A stretch of DNA of 64,000 nucleotides, taken from positions 744,001-808,000 of the forward strand of contig NZ_JANQBQ010000001.1 in the NCBI RefSeq assembly GCF_024723825.1, read 5' to 3'. This document shows positions 17,304 through 26,087 of the stretch, in pieces. Under the pieces are notes generated by a model that was given only the letters and a program-made list of their open reading frames with translations, ran no database searches and was not told where the DNA came from. Origin of the DNA: Romboutsia lituseburensis (GTDB lineage Bacteria > Bacillota > Clostridia > Peptostreptococcales > Peptostreptococcaceae). The translations under genes and the position numbers were made by a program. Each line of letters begins with the position of its first letter. Within the stretch, counting starts at the first letter, position 1.

Positions 17304-18164
17304 TTAGTTAGCAATACAAACATGTATTTCTTCTATTCTTCTGTTATCAATTTTTGTTAGTTTAAGTATTAAATTTTCTAGATTAATTTCTATATTTTCA
17401 TTATCATCTGGTATCTGACCAAGTTGATCTATTATATATCCACTTAAAGTGTCATAATCACCTTGTTCTATATTAGTTCTAAAAACTTTATTAAAGTCAC
17501 TTAAAGTTAAAAAACCTTTAACTATAAAGTTTTTCTCATCAATTTTAGTTATTTTAGAATTTTTAATTTCCTTATCGTATGTTATTCCTTTAATTTCATA
17601 CATTAAATCATCTAATGTAACTATGCCTGAAAATCCGCCATATTCATCAACTAATATAAATAGCTCATCATTATTAGAGTTTATTGAATCATATAATTCT
17701 TTTACATATTTAGTTTCAGGTACATAATTAGGTTGATGTAGTATATTTCTTATATCAATACTTTTAAGCTCTCTTTCTTTTGCAATGATTAATAAATCTT
17801 TTACATATAAAATACCTATAATATTATCAATATTTTTTTCATATACAGGTATCTTAGAGTACTTTATATTCGCTAAACTGTCTAAAATACTATCTATATC
17901 ATCTTCAATGTCTATAGTGAAAGTATCCTTCCTTGATGTCATTATTTCTCTAACTGTTTTTTGGTGTAATTTATTTTGACTATTAATTTTTGATTCTTCA
18001 TCAGCTAATGCTTCTTTATTTTTTTTTAAGGCCAATATCTTACCTTCTCTATTTTTATGGCTTAATTCTGATATTTTTTGAAACGCATCTGCTAATGCTA
18101 ATGATATTTTTTGAAAATTTGATTGTGAAAGGGTCCTTTCGGGTTCCGGTTCTAATATGTTCAT
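17304..18164 (-). CDS. CBS-pair and transporter-associated (CorC_HlyC) domain protein without DUF21 membrane domain
   Basis: 286 residues. A polar N-terminus (residues 1-70) is followed by two CBS motifs, KTVREIMTSRKDTFTID (CBS1) and NILHQPNYVPETKYVKELYD (CBS2) with DELFILVDEYGGFSGIVTLDDLMYEI. A CorC_HlyC domain (about 200-286) contains VKGFLTLSDFNKVF and YDTLSGYIIDQLGQIP. This is the cytosolic half of hemolysin-C/CorC-type proteins, where CBS domains bind adenosine nucleotides and regulate Mg or other ion transport. The usual DUF21 membrane domain is missing, and the N-terminal region is unlike it. A clear AAGGAG precedes the ATG, so this is not obviously truncated. Confidence 0.82.
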   Translation of the reverse strand: MNILEPEPERTLSQSNFQKISLALADAFQKISELSHKNREGKILALKKNKEALADEESKINSQNKLHQKTVREIMTSRKDTFTIDIEDDIDSILDSLANIKYSKIPVYEKNIDNIIGILYVKDLLIIAKERELKSIDIRNILHQPNYVPETKYVKELYDSINSNNDELFILVDEYGGFSGIVTLDDLMYEIKGITYDKEIKNSKITKIDEKNFIVKGFLTLSDFNKVFRTNIEQGDYDTLSGYIIDQLGQIPDDNENIEINLENLILKLTKIDNRRIEEIHVCIAN

Positions 18165-18246
18165 ACTCTTCTCCTTAAAAATAATTTTTAGATGATTTTA
18201 TCACAGAAAGCTAAATAAATCAATTAATATACATACTTTTATAAAA

Positions 18247-18302
18247 ATTCACTTCGCTTAAGCTACTTCATGGAGCCAACGACTTCGTCTATTGATTAAA
18301 AT
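18247..18302. repeat. Dispersed two-hairpin intergenic repeat, copy A
   Basis: It shares a core (GAGCCAACGACTTCGTCTAT then TGATTAAAAT) with copies at 20326-20370 and 29841-29898. The core folds as a hairpin with a UUC loop and a bulged base. An upstream short hairpin (GCT...AGC) is also present. It lies in the upstream region of the CBS gene. Confidence 0.6.
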
Positions 18303-18393
18303 TGATTGTATTTACTACATAATATATGCTACATTTTATTAAATGTTAATGCTTATATTATTAATTATATAAAAACAGTTATCACAATATTCC

Positions 18394-18870
18394 TTATTTA
18401 ATAACTACATTAGTCCCATCAGGTATATTGTAATATATCCATTTTGCATTATTTGTATCAAGTCTTATGCATCCATGGCTTATAGCACCCCCTAATCTAT
18501 CATCAATTACATAGCTACCAGTTGAATCATATAAAATCGAATGATAATAATATCCATCTTTTATCCTTGTAGCATATTTTACCATATACATATCTGTTCC
18601 AAATGATGTTTTCCTTCCATTTATATTGAATATACCTGTAATAGTTGGTGTTGAAGGTTTTCCAACTGTACATCTCCACTTATACATTAAATCCCATTTA
18701 AAGTTAAGCTTCTGAAATAAATAAGTATATTTATTAGTTAAAGATGTTGTTAACAAGTACTTTGTTTTACTTTCTATATTATTCCTGTTTACAAATTCAA
18801 CCATATCTATATTAAACATAGAATAATCTAATATTTCATCATTTTTCATTGATAGCTTATTTCTAATCAA
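18394..18870 (-). CDS. L,D-transpeptidase (YkuD domain)
   Basis: 158 residues. The catalytic motif SHGCIRLDTNNA (HxxxxxxSHGCIRL type) with nucleophile Cys lies near residue 137, and TPTITGIF is the YkuD entry motif. L,D-transpeptidases form 3-3 cross-links in peptidoglycan or attach proteins, and are abundant in Peptostreptococcaceae. No signal peptide is visible at the chosen start (probably TTG after GGGGGG). This is odd for a cell-wall enzyme; the upstream DNA shows no extension with a hydrophobic leader. It may be a non-classical or decayed copy. Confidence 0.8.
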   Translation of the reverse strand: MIRNKLSMKNDEILDYSMFNIDMVEFVNRNNIESKTKYLLTTSLTNKYTYLFQKLNFKWDLMYKWRCTVGKPSTPTITGIFNINGRKTSFGTDMYMVKYATRIKDGYYYHSILYDSTGSYVIDDRLGGAISHGCIRLDTNNAKWIYYNIPDGTNVVIK

Positions 18871-18978
18871 AGTGTATGCCCCCCTTATAAAATAATTTAT
18901 AATATATGCTATGAAATTCTATTTTTAAATTTTACTGTATTTGAATTACTGTTTTATTAATAGATAAATTTAAAATAT

Positions 18979-19018
18979 AAAAACCCCTTGGAATATAATA
19001 TTTTTCCAAAGGGTTTAT
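18979..19018 (-). terminator. Terminator of the decayed MutS2-like gene
   Basis: The stem AAACCCTTTGGA/TCCAAGGGGTTT with an AT-rich loop is followed by TTTTTATATT on the minus strand. It remains functional-looking although the gene upstream is broken. Confidence 0.75.
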
Positions 19019-19019
19019 A

Positions 19020-19764
19020 TTAATTAACTTTTTTATTATTTTTTATTTCTTTTTGTATCTTCTTTAAAGCTTTTTTAGATCCTCGTTGTATATCTTTTTC
19101 TAATTTTCTATCTTCATAAGATATAAACAAGCTATCAATGTCATATCCTTCAGGATATAAATCTTTTGCCTTTAAATACAATTCTACTTTCTTATAGTTA
19201 ACTTTTATAAATTCATCATTATATAAAACTTCTAAATTATTAAATTTATCTATACTTTTATATACTATTGCATAATTATTCTCATCTAATAATTTAACTT
19301 TATCACCGATTTCATAGTCAGTATAAATAGTTTTTATTACTTTTTTTCCTTTTCATCATTAGTATCTATATTTTTACTCTTAACTGTATCTAAATTATAT
19401 TCTTTTTCATTTATATAGTTCAGCGCTCTCTTTATTACACGTTCCTTAATACCCATCTTATTAGATATAAACAATGCATTACTTTCTTCAGATTTCCCTA
19501 TAGTAAGCTTACATAGTGGTTCTAGCGCATCTTTATCAAACATCATACCTGCATTTTCAAATTCAGGATGAAGGTTTGCAAATTTTTTAATTTCTCCATA
19601 GTGTGTAGATGCTACAGTTATACAACCCATTTTATAAAATTCTTCTAATATTGATATTGCAAGCCCTGCACCGTCATTAGGCTCAGTTCCACTTCCTATT
19701 TCATCAAATAAAGTAGCTTTACTAGTTCCTTTAATTCCTCTAATTGCAACTTCTCGAATATATA
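19020..19764 (-). pseudogene. MutS2-like ATPase, 5'-truncated and frameshifted
   Basis: The minus strand encodes the C-terminal third of a MutS-family ATPase. Walker B and following are in one frame: TLFDEIGSGTEPNDGAGLAI then STHYGEIKKFANLHPEFENA and LTIGKSEESNALFISNKMG, ending at TAA 19337-19339. The natural continuation (YTDYEIGDKVKLLDENNYAI... EGYDIDSLFISYEDRKLEKD) is in another frame down to the stop at 19020-19022, so there is a frameshift around 19337. The Walker A and clamp domains are missing upstream, where a decayed CD3324-like gene begins. It is a MutS2 paralogue of the Smr-less clostridial type, not functional. Confidence 0.85.
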
Positions 19765-20072
19765 ATTATTCATTTGTAAGACCTCCTAAGCCTAATTGAC
19801 TACTTTGTTTTTTTATGTTTGAAATTATTTTTCTTATACTAGATTATGATAAGTTATATATTTTTACTATTTCATTTATTGAATAGCCTTCTTGATATAA
19901 CTTAAATATATTTTCATTTCTATCATAATATAGCTTGTTTAGTTCCATTTTTTGACCCTAAGGCATTTTTTTATCCCCTACAATTGGTATATATATAATT
20001 ACCTTAAGTATACTGTTGTATTTCTTCTAGTAATTCTTTAGGTAATATATTTTTTGTATTTTTATATTTCAA
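19765..20072 (-). pseudogene. Degenerate CD3324-family HTH protein
   Basis: A TTG start at 20070-20072 with an AAAGGAGAT site opens KYKNTKNILPKELLEEIQQYT, then in-frame stops follow. In another frame the sequence continues as RNENIFKLYQEGYSINEIVKIYNLS, a stop codon, then SSIRKIISNIKKQ. This matches clostridial CD3324-family proteins (KYKNAKDILPxELLxELQKYVQG...RNxEIFxLYxEGYSxxELxxxFxLSxxSIRKII). At least two in-frame stops and one frameshift separate the parts. The family is a small HTH protein of unknown function. It is fused against the truncated MutS2 remnant, which suggests a deletion joint near 19765. Confidence 0.7.
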
Positions 20073-20112
20073 TTTTTTTGATCTCCTTTGCTATAAGTTG
20101 TACTATGTTCAA

Positions 20113-20159
20113 CTTAATAACTAAGGAATTAATTTTACTGTAACTCCTTAGTTATTAAG
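20113..20159. repeat. Long perfect inverted repeat upstream of the CD3324 pseudogene
   Basis: CTTAATAACTAAGGA and its complement are separated by about 15 nt. There is no U-run on either side, so a terminator function is doubtful. It lies between the small ORF at 20148-20198 and the CD3324 remnant and could be an attenuator, a remnant mobile end or a regulator site. Confidence 0.5.
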
Positions 20160-20198
20160 AAGCACAACTCCCAGCTCATTATAATTAGTTTTTTTCAT
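20148..20198 (-). other. Possible 16-codon small ORF with a strong ribosome site
   Basis: An AAAGGAGTG site precedes an ATG at 20196-20198, followed by 16 codons (MKKTNYNELGVVLLNN) and TAA. The stop codon lies inside the right arm of the inverted repeat at 20113-20159. It could be a leader peptide or the start of a gene deleted together with the neighbouring sequence. No family recognised. Confidence 0.3.
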
Positions 20199-20325
20199 AA
20201 AACTACACTCCTTTACTCATTTCATTAATTCATGTTATTTCATATAATAATAGTTGTTTCAATCTAAAAAATCATTATAGGCAAATTTTCCTATTTTCTA
20301 AGTTTAACATTATAATAATAAAAAA

Positions 20326-20370
20326 TTAGCTTCACTCATAGCGCCAACGACTTCGTCCGTTGCTTAAAAT
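20326..20370. repeat. Dispersed two-hairpin intergenic repeat, copy B
   Basis: The core GCCAACGACTTCGTCCGTTG then CTTAAAAT is the best-paired copy: stem CAACGAC/GUCCGUUG with a UUC loop. The first hairpin arm is GCT...AGC. It is about 90 bp downstream of the antiporter stop codon on the minus strand. Confidence 0.6.
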
Positions 20371-20397
20371 GAATATAATTTTCTGTGTATTATAAAA

Positions 20398-20435
20398 AAT
20401 AACTAGAGTTTAATAATTAAACTATAGTTATTTTT
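20398..20435 (-). terminator. Terminator of the antiporter gene
   Basis: The stem AATAACTAGAGTTT/AAACTATAGTTATT with a 7-nt loop and flanking A/T tracts lies just downstream of the antiporter stop. Confidence 0.75.
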
Positions 20436-20461
20436 ATTATTAGCATTTCTAAAATTTAATT

Positions 20462-21718
20462 TTAATTAGTTATTTTTTGACCTTCATCTTCTTCTAGCAA
20501 TCCTAGCGTTTTAGCAACTAACTTTGTAGTGCTGCCTTGTATTATTAAAGTTATTAATATTGCCATAAATACTATTGATGAAATAATTTCATATCCAGGA
20601 ATTTTCATAGCTGCTATTATACCACATAAAGCGGCTGGTATTACTCCTGTTTCTCTTACCCACATCATAAATAAAATTTCTTTTTTAGACCATTTTGCAT
20701 TTCTATCAACTAAAGTACATGCCAATACACATAGTGGTCTTGCTATAAACATTAAACTTAAAACAACTACAAGTGCTGGAACAAAATATTTACCTAGCAT
20801 AACTAAATCTACTTGGCTTCCTAATATTACAAATATAGCCATACGACATATAGTTCCTAGTGTTTCTGCAACATAACAATCAGCATCATAAGAACGTTGT
20901 GATAGCCATATTTTAAAGTTTTTCTTATTCCCTGTTATAATCCCTACTATAAAGCAGGCCATGTATCCACTACCACCAAATTTAGTAGCCACTTCATAAG
21001 CTATTACTACTGAAAGTATTGATATAATAGGTGCAAAATCTTTAAATACACCATATGGCTGATCATTTACTAATTTAAGAAGTACTATCCCAGTTACAAT
21101 CCCTACTACAACTCCAACTATAACCATTATAGCTAGCTCATATATGTTTTCTGATAATGAAAACTTACCTGATAATATTATAGATAATACTGCTGATGTA
21201 AGTATCGCACCAGTAGCATCATTAAACGCTGATTCACTTATAACTGTTTGTTTTACTCTGTCTTTTATTTTTACCTGATTAAATATAGGTACTAATGTTG
21301 CAGGGTCTGTAGATGCGATAATTGCCCCTATCAACAATGCTGTCATAGCTGATACTTGGAAACTTAATCCCACTACTTTTGCTACTACTACTGCTGATAT
21401 AACTACACCTAATGAAGATAATAAAAATACTGTTATCCTTACATTCTTTAATACTTTTAAACTTATTTCTTTTCCACCTAAATAAAGTATAAACGCTGAC
21501 CCAAAGGTTAAAATTAATTGATTTTCAACCTGATATTGGCTTATATCTATAAAGTTTAAGAAAGAAGGTCCTATTAAAATCCCCGCTAATAAAAATAATA
21601 CTACATCTGGTACTTTTAACATTTCACTCAATTTGCTACAAACAATCCCCGTCATAGCAACTATTGCAAAGATTATTAAAAGCGCATTACTTGCTATTGT
21701 TTGTATAGACGATTCCAT
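20462..21718 (-). CDS. Cation:proton antiporter, CPA1 (NhaP) type
   Basis: 418 residues with about 12 membrane helices. Family motifs include ASTDPATLVPIF and SAFNDATGAI (the ND pair of the ion site in CPA1 antiporters), and VVLFLLAGILIGPSF in the first helices. It exchanges Na+ or K+ for H+ at the cytoplasmic membrane; ion preference is not readable. It lacks the C-terminal RCK domain found in some relatives. An AAGGGGG ribosome site precedes the ATG. It is monocistronic with its own terminator and is divergent from the Crp/Fnr gene. Confidence 0.88.
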   Translation of the reverse strand: MESSIQTIASNALLIIFAIVAMTGIVCSKLSEMLKVPDVVLFLLAGILIGPSFLNFIDISQYQVENQLILTFGSAFILYLGGKEISLKVLKNVRITVFLLSSLGVVISAVVVAKVVGLSFQVSAMTALLIGAIIASTDPATLVPIFNQVKIKDRVKQTVISESAFNDATGAILTSAVLSIILSGKFSLSENIYELAIMVIVGVVVGIVTGIVLLKLVNDQPYGVFKDFAPIISILSVVIAYEVATKFGGSGYMACFIVGIITGNKKNFKIWLSQRSYDADCYVAETLGTICRMAIFVILGSQVDLVMLGKYFVPALVVVLSLMFIARPLCVLACTLVDRNAKWSKKEILFMMWVRETGVIPAALCGIIAAMKIPGYEIISSIVFMAILITLIIQGSTTKLVAKTLGLLEEDEGQKITN

Positions 21719-21937
21719 ATAAACATCCCCCTTATTAACTTGTTTTTAACTTATATCTAACATTATATTATATTTACAAACCCGAAATTTGTTATTTTTT
21801 ATATTGTTAAATTTTTTTAACCTTAATAATATAACTAGCTTTAATATTCAAATAAACTATTCATTAAGCTTTAAACTTTAATTAAAATTGCTCCTTTCTA
21901 TTAAATTTATGTTACAATTAAGTTTAATAATATTAGT

Positions 21938-22654
21938 TTGTTAGGAGTGATTTTTATAAGTACTCAATGTAAAAGTAGATTATACGCAAAAGAAATACCA
22001 ATATTTTATTCCTTATCAGAAATCGAGTTAGAAGAAATTTTAACTAATATAGAGCATTTTTGTTTTAAAAAAGATGAAATAATATTTAATGAGGGAGATT
22101 TAATTTCAAATCTAATTATAATAAGCAATGGTACTATAAAATTATCAAAGACAACTCACGATGGAAAAGAACAAATAATTCGTATTTTATCAATCGGTGA
22201 TTTCTTTGGAGAGCTTAGCTTATTTAATGATGATTATATATCTAATTTTTCAGCAACTGCAGTTAATAATGTAACTATTTGTGCAGTTTCTAAAAAAAAT
22301 ATGGACAAAGTTTTATCTAATAATCCTCATATAACTTTAAAAATTTTAAATGAAGTAAGTAAAAAATTAATGGAAACTGAAAATTTAGCAACATGCCTTG
22401 CTTCAAATGATGTTGACCATAGAATAATATGCATGCTTTTAGAGTTTGCTGATAAATATAGTAAAGAAGTTAATGGTCAAATTCAAGTTAATATACCTTT
22501 AAATAGAGAGGGAATGGCTAATTATTGCGGTATTACCAGAGAAACTATGAGCAGAAAACTATCTAAATATGAACAAGATGGCTTATTTGAGTTTAAAGGA
22601 TTAAAAAAATTAATTATTAAAGATTTAGATAAAATGAAAAAATTAATTAGTTGA
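21938..22654 (+). CDS. Crp/Fnr-family transcriptional regulator
   Basis: A cyclic-nucleotide-binding-like beta barrel (IFNEGDLISNLIIISNGTIKL, IGDFFGELSLFNDD) is joined to an HTH_Crp domain (NREGMANYCGITRETMSRKLSKYEQDG). There is no N-terminal Fnr-type cysteine cluster; Cys residues are at the N-terminal QCKSR and in HFCF. The start is problematic. The longest frame begins with TTG at 21938, but the only good ribosome site (TTAGGAG, 21941-21947) lies after it, and the codon at ideal spacing is ATA at 21956. The protein may therefore start there with an AUA codon (232 residues). It probably controls nearby or anaerobic metabolic genes, which is inference. Confidence 0.88.
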   Translation: MLGVIFISTQCKSRLYAKEIPIFYSLSEIELEEILTNIEHFCFKKDEIIFNEGDLISNLIIISNGTIKLSKTTHDGKEQIIRILSIGDFFGELSLFNDDYISNFSATAVNNVTICAVSKKNMDKVLSNNPHITLKILNEVSKKLMETENLATCLASNDVDHRIICMLLEFADKYSKEVNGQIQVNIPLNREGMANYCGITRETMSRKLSKYEQDGLFEFKGLKKLIIKDLDKMKKLIS

Positions 22655-22685
22655 TTTTATATTATAATCTTTAGTGCATAAAATT

Positions 22686-22710
22686 AAAAGGGAATAATAT
22701 TCCCTTTTTT
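22686..22710. terminator. Terminator between convergent genes
   Basis: The stem AAAAGGGAAT/ATTCCCTTTT with a short loop and a T-tract. It closes the plus-strand Crp/Fnr gene and overlaps the end of the minus-strand DUF2156 gene. Confidence 0.8.
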
Positions 22711-23629
22711 AAATTTCTAATACAGTATATTTTTTTACAAATTTTATTGGATGATAAGAAAGTTTAGCCTTTCTAAGTCCTTCTATACCTAAATCTTCTT
22801 CTCTATTTATAAATTTAGTATTTTCAAATTCATTTAATAAAAACTGTTGATTTATATATGGATATAGCCCTCTTATATCAGGATTAGCTTTTTCAATATG
22901 TATTACAGCCATATCATTGTTTAACATTTCACCAATTGTAAAAGCTTCTAGCTTAGAATCTATATATATTCCTCCTATTCTTAAATTTTCCTTTAACAAT
23001 TCATAATTATCAAAAATTCTTTGTATAGCATTAAACTCATCTTCGTAATCTTTTTGATCTTCTTTTCCTTCAGACCATAGTTGTACAAGATTTATACATT
23101 CTTTGAATTGTTCTTCACTTTCTATTTTGTTATATTCAAATCTATTTTCATATTCTTTTAAGAAGTAGTTTAAATGATTTCTCTTTTTCTGATTTTTACG
23201 ACCAGCTAAAGTTCTTAAGCTCTCTCCATCATAAACATAGTCAAAGTAGTCCCTTTCTTCAATATATTCGAACATACCTTCATAATTTACTTTCATGAAA
23301 TCAACGATTTCTTTAGTTATAGCTCTTAAATGAATTTTTTTACCCTTACCTTTAAATGTATCGATTATAAATTTAATTGCTTTTCCCATATTTTCTTTAG
23401 ATGCTAGTGGAAGTACTACGAATTCACTTCCCTCATATTCTCCAGAAACTATAGCAAAATCATCTTCTACATAATAAACTGTTTTATATAAATCTTTCCA
23501 CATATATAATGTCACAAAGCAGTATTCACATGCTTCATAATCTACTAAATCAAAATATGGTTGTAATATATCTTTTGCATTTATATCTATTGGTTTAAAT
23601 AATACAACGTCTTCTACTAATTCAAACAA
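22709..23629 (-). CDS. DUF2156 (LPG synthase C-terminal domain-like, GNAT fold) protein
   Basis: 306 residues, cytoplasmic. The GNAT-like DUF2156 pattern is visible: YEYCFVTLYMWKDLY-type start, KNQKKRNHLNYFLKEY (the Lys-rich LAGRKNQKKRNHLN motif), GGIYIDSKLEAFTIGEML and the C-terminal NREEDLGIEGLRKAKLSYHP. This is the soluble form found next to or independent of MprF; it may transfer acyl or aminoacyl groups. The start is TTG with an ideal GGAGG ribosome site 7 nt upstream. Substrate unknown. Confidence 0.85.
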   Translation of the reverse strand: MFELVEDVVLFKPIDINAKDILQPYFDLVDYEACEYCFVTLYMWKDLYKTVYYVEDDFAIVSGEYEGSEFVVLPLASKENMGKAIKFIIDTFKGKGKKIHLRAITKEIVDFMKVNYEGMFEYIEERDYFDYVYDGESLRTLAGRKNQKKRNHLNYFLKEYENRFEYNKIESEEQFKECINLVQLWSEGKEDQKDYEDEFNAIQRIFDNYELLKENLRIGGIYIDSKLEAFTIGEMLNNDMAVIHIEKANPDIRGLYPYINQQFLLNEFENTKFINREEDLGIEGLRKAKLSYHPIKFVKKYTVLEI

Positions 23630-23816
23630 AACAAATCCTCCAATTTTAATTATTTTAATCTCATTAAAAATAATATCACTTTGTTTTTATAAAAAATGTG
23701 ATACTAATCAAATTTTAACTATTATTATAATATTATTAAGATTTATCTTTGTTGATTTATTTCTTTATTTGTATATAAAAAAAGGTTTGTATAAATAAAT
23801 TTCAAATAAAACATAT

Positions 23817-23863
23817 AAAAAATAGGAATGCACTCAATGTTAAGTTCATCCCTATTTTTTATA
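23817..23863 (-). terminator. Terminator of the sulfatase operon
   Basis: The stem AAAAAATAGG-ATG/CATCCCTATTTTTT with a loop of about 16 nt and flanking A/T tracts. It sits directly after the sulfatase stop codon. Confidence 0.75.
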
Positions 23864-25216
23864 TTATTTTTTAATTTTTATATCATTGTATTTTATATCA
23901 ACATCTTTATTTTCAATATGTTTAATATATTTTTTTATTTTAGTTCTAAGTTCTATTTTTACATTTTCATATTCTTTAATATTTATTAAATTATTTTTTT
24001 CTAATGGATCTTTTTCCAAATCGTATAAATAACATTCCGTATATTCATTACTATCCTTATCTTTATATGGATTTTTTGTATAGTCTATTATACAATATTT
24101 ATATTTTTTAGTTCTTATAGCTCTCCCTACATAACTTTCACTAATTTGTATAAATATATGATCTCTTTTACTTTGTTTATTAACTAAATCAAGTAATGAT
24201 ACCCCTTCCATAAAATCTGGTATTTCATTTACACATATATCTAATATTGTTTTAGGAATATCTATTAAGCTAACAAGCTCTTTTATCTTCTTTCCACCTT
24301 TAAATTCAGGACCATATATTATAAGTGGAACCCTTATAGTGTTTTCATAAAAGCTTCTTTTATAATCATCTGCTCCACCTTCTGGAAGTTCTTTATTTAC
24401 GGTCTTAAAATGACAGCCGTGATCACTAGTATATATTATTATTGTATTTTCATCTATTCCTAATTCTTTCACTTTATCTCTTATTTTACCTAAGTTATCA
24501 TCAAGAGAGTTGCAACATCCTAAATAATCTGGATAATTTTCTTTATAATCACCATCTAGATCTTTTAAATCAAATGGTAAGTTGTAATTTTTAAATTTTT
24601 CTTTTGAGCCCTTAGGACCTTCATATGTCTTTCTATCATTTTGATGATGTGGCTCTATATGTGATAAGAACAATAAAAAAGGCTTATTTTTATTTCTATT
24701 TTCTAAAAAATCTATTGCAAAATCAGTTATTTTATCAGCCCTATATCCCTTAAACTCTACTTTTTCTAGATCTTTATTGAATACATATCCATCATACCCA
24801 TGTGATGTAAATTCTAATACATCTGATGCCATCCAATAGTCTTCATATCCTCCACGTTTTTCTTTTGGAACAGCTGATTTAGAATAGTCACATTCGTTTT
24901 GAGTTGATGCTAAGTGCCATTTACCTACATATGCAGTTTCATATCCATTAAGTGATAATATCTTTGCTATAGTTTCTTCATCTTCTTTTATACCTATATC
25001 ATTTACAAAACACCCGGTTTGAGTTGCATATTTTCCAGTTTGCATACAACTTCTTGCCGGACCACATACTGGTTGGCACGTAAAAGCATTTTCAAAAGTT
25101 ACTCCTTCACTTGCCATGTAGTCTAGATTAGGAGTTATATCAAGTTTTTGACCATATACACCTACAGTATCATATCTTTGTTGATCTGAAAAAAACACTA
25201 TTATATTTGGTTTCAT
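23864..25216 (-). CDS. Sulfatase (Cys-type, formylglycine-dependent)
   Basis: 450 residues, no signal peptide, so cytoplasmic. The activation motif is CGPAR (CxPxR type) near residue 51, preceded by FTCQPV and followed by SCMQTGKYATQTG. Metal and sulfate ligands are FFSDQQRYDT near the N-terminus and IYTSDHGCHF in the second half. In clostridia, Cys-type sulfatases are matured by anSME, which is not in this window. It ends the operon permease-permease-sulfatase (4 nt gap), so the ABC importer probably brings in a sulfated sugar that the sulfatase desulfates in the cytoplasm. ATG after AAAGGGG. Confidence 0.9.
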   Translation of the reverse strand: MKPNIIVFFSDQQRYDTVGVYGQKLDITPNLDYMASEGVTFENAFTCQPVCGPARSCMQTGKYATQTGCFVNDIGIKEDEETIAKILSLNGYETAYVGKWHLASTQNECDYSKSAVPKEKRGGYEDYWMASDVLEFTSHGYDGYVFNKDLEKVEFKGYRADKITDFAIDFLENRNKNKPFLLFLSHIEPHHQNDRKTYEGPKGSKEKFKNYNLPFDLKDLDGDYKENYPDYLGCCNSLDDNLGKIRDKVKELGIDENTIIIYTSDHGCHFKTVNKELPEGGADDYKRSFYENTIRVPLIIYGPEFKGGKKIKELVSLIDIPKTILDICVNEIPDFMEGVSLLDLVNKQSKRDHIFIQISESYVGRAIRTKKYKYCIIDYTKNPYKDKDSNEYTECYLYDLEKDPLEKNNLINIKEYENVKIELRTKIKKYIKHIENKDVDIKYNDIKIKK

Positions 25217-25220
25217 AATT

Positions 25221-26075
25221 TTACCCCTTTATACCTCCAACATTAACAGCTTCAGTAAGCTTCTTATTTAGGAATATATAAATAATTACCGTTGGTATTA
25301 TAACGATAACCATACCTGCAAATAAAGCCCCCCAATCAGTTGAAAAGCGTTGTACTTCCATTAAATTTTGTAGTCCTACAGGTAGTGTTTTCTTTGTATC
25401 GTCAGTTAACAATGTAAATGCCATTGCATATTCATTCCAAAATCCCATAAAGTTAAATATTAAAACTGTTATAACCCCAGGCTTAATAAGAGGTAGCACA
25501 ACATGTCTTATCGTTTGTATTCTATTACATCCATCTATTTCGGCTGCTTCTTCATACTCTCTAGAAATACCTTTAATAAATCCTGTAAGTATGAATATTG
25601 AAAATGGTAGTTGTATAACAGCATAAATTAAACTTAAACCAGTTAGATTATTCAATAAATTTAATTTAGCTGCCAATAAAAATAATGGAACTAATATATA
25701 TGTTGGTTGTATAAATAATCCAAGAGTCATAGCAAGCATTATGATCTCACATCCAAAAAATTTAAACCTTGCTAAACAATATGATGTTGGTATAGCAAGT
25801 AACATCATAAATGCTGTAGATATAAGTGTTACATATACAGAATTTAAAAAATAACCTGACATGTTTGCTTTATTCCATGCACTAATATAGTTTGTCAATT
25901 TAAACGCTGATGGTAATGCCCATGGGTCTTGAAAGAACTCTTGTGATGTTTTAAATGATTGCATTACTGTCCACAGTAACGGGACTACTACCATAAATAA
26001 AAATGCTATTAAAATTATCCTTATTACAGTTCCTGTAAATATACTCTTAACTGTAATTTTATTGCCCTTAACCAT
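25221..26075 (-). CDS. Carbohydrate ABC transporter permease, MalG type
   Basis: 284 residues, six membrane helices. The EAA loop that contacts the ATPase is EYEEAAEIDGCNRIQTIRHVVLPLIKPG. N-terminal VPLLWTVMQSFKTSQEFF and C-terminal LTEAVNVGGIKG are typical of MalG/LacG permeases. It pairs with the MalF-type permease 12 nt upstream. There is no ATPase gene in the operon; such importers commonly share a MsmX-like ATPase. The substrate is probably a (sulfated) sugar judging from the downstream sulfatase. Confidence 0.9.
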   Translation of the reverse strand: MVKGNKITVKSIFTGTVIRIILIAFLFMVVVPLLWTVMQSFKTSQEFFQDPWALPSAFKLTNYISAWNKANMSGYFLNSVYVTLISTAFMMLLAIPTSYCLARFKFFGCEIIMLAMTLGLFIQPTYILVPLFLLAAKLNLLNNLTGLSLIYAVIQLPFSIFILTGFIKGISREYEEAAEIDGCNRIQTIRHVVLPLIKPGVITVLIFNFMGFWNEYAMAFTLLTDDTKKTLPVGLQNLMEVQRFSTDWGALFAGMVIVIIPTVIIYIFLNKKLTEAVNVGGIKG

Positions 26076-26087
26076 TTAGAACACCCC

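Noticed and set aside
20113-20159. Inverted repeat as an intrinsic terminator
   Set aside because: No U-run follows on either strand, so I list it as a repeat only.
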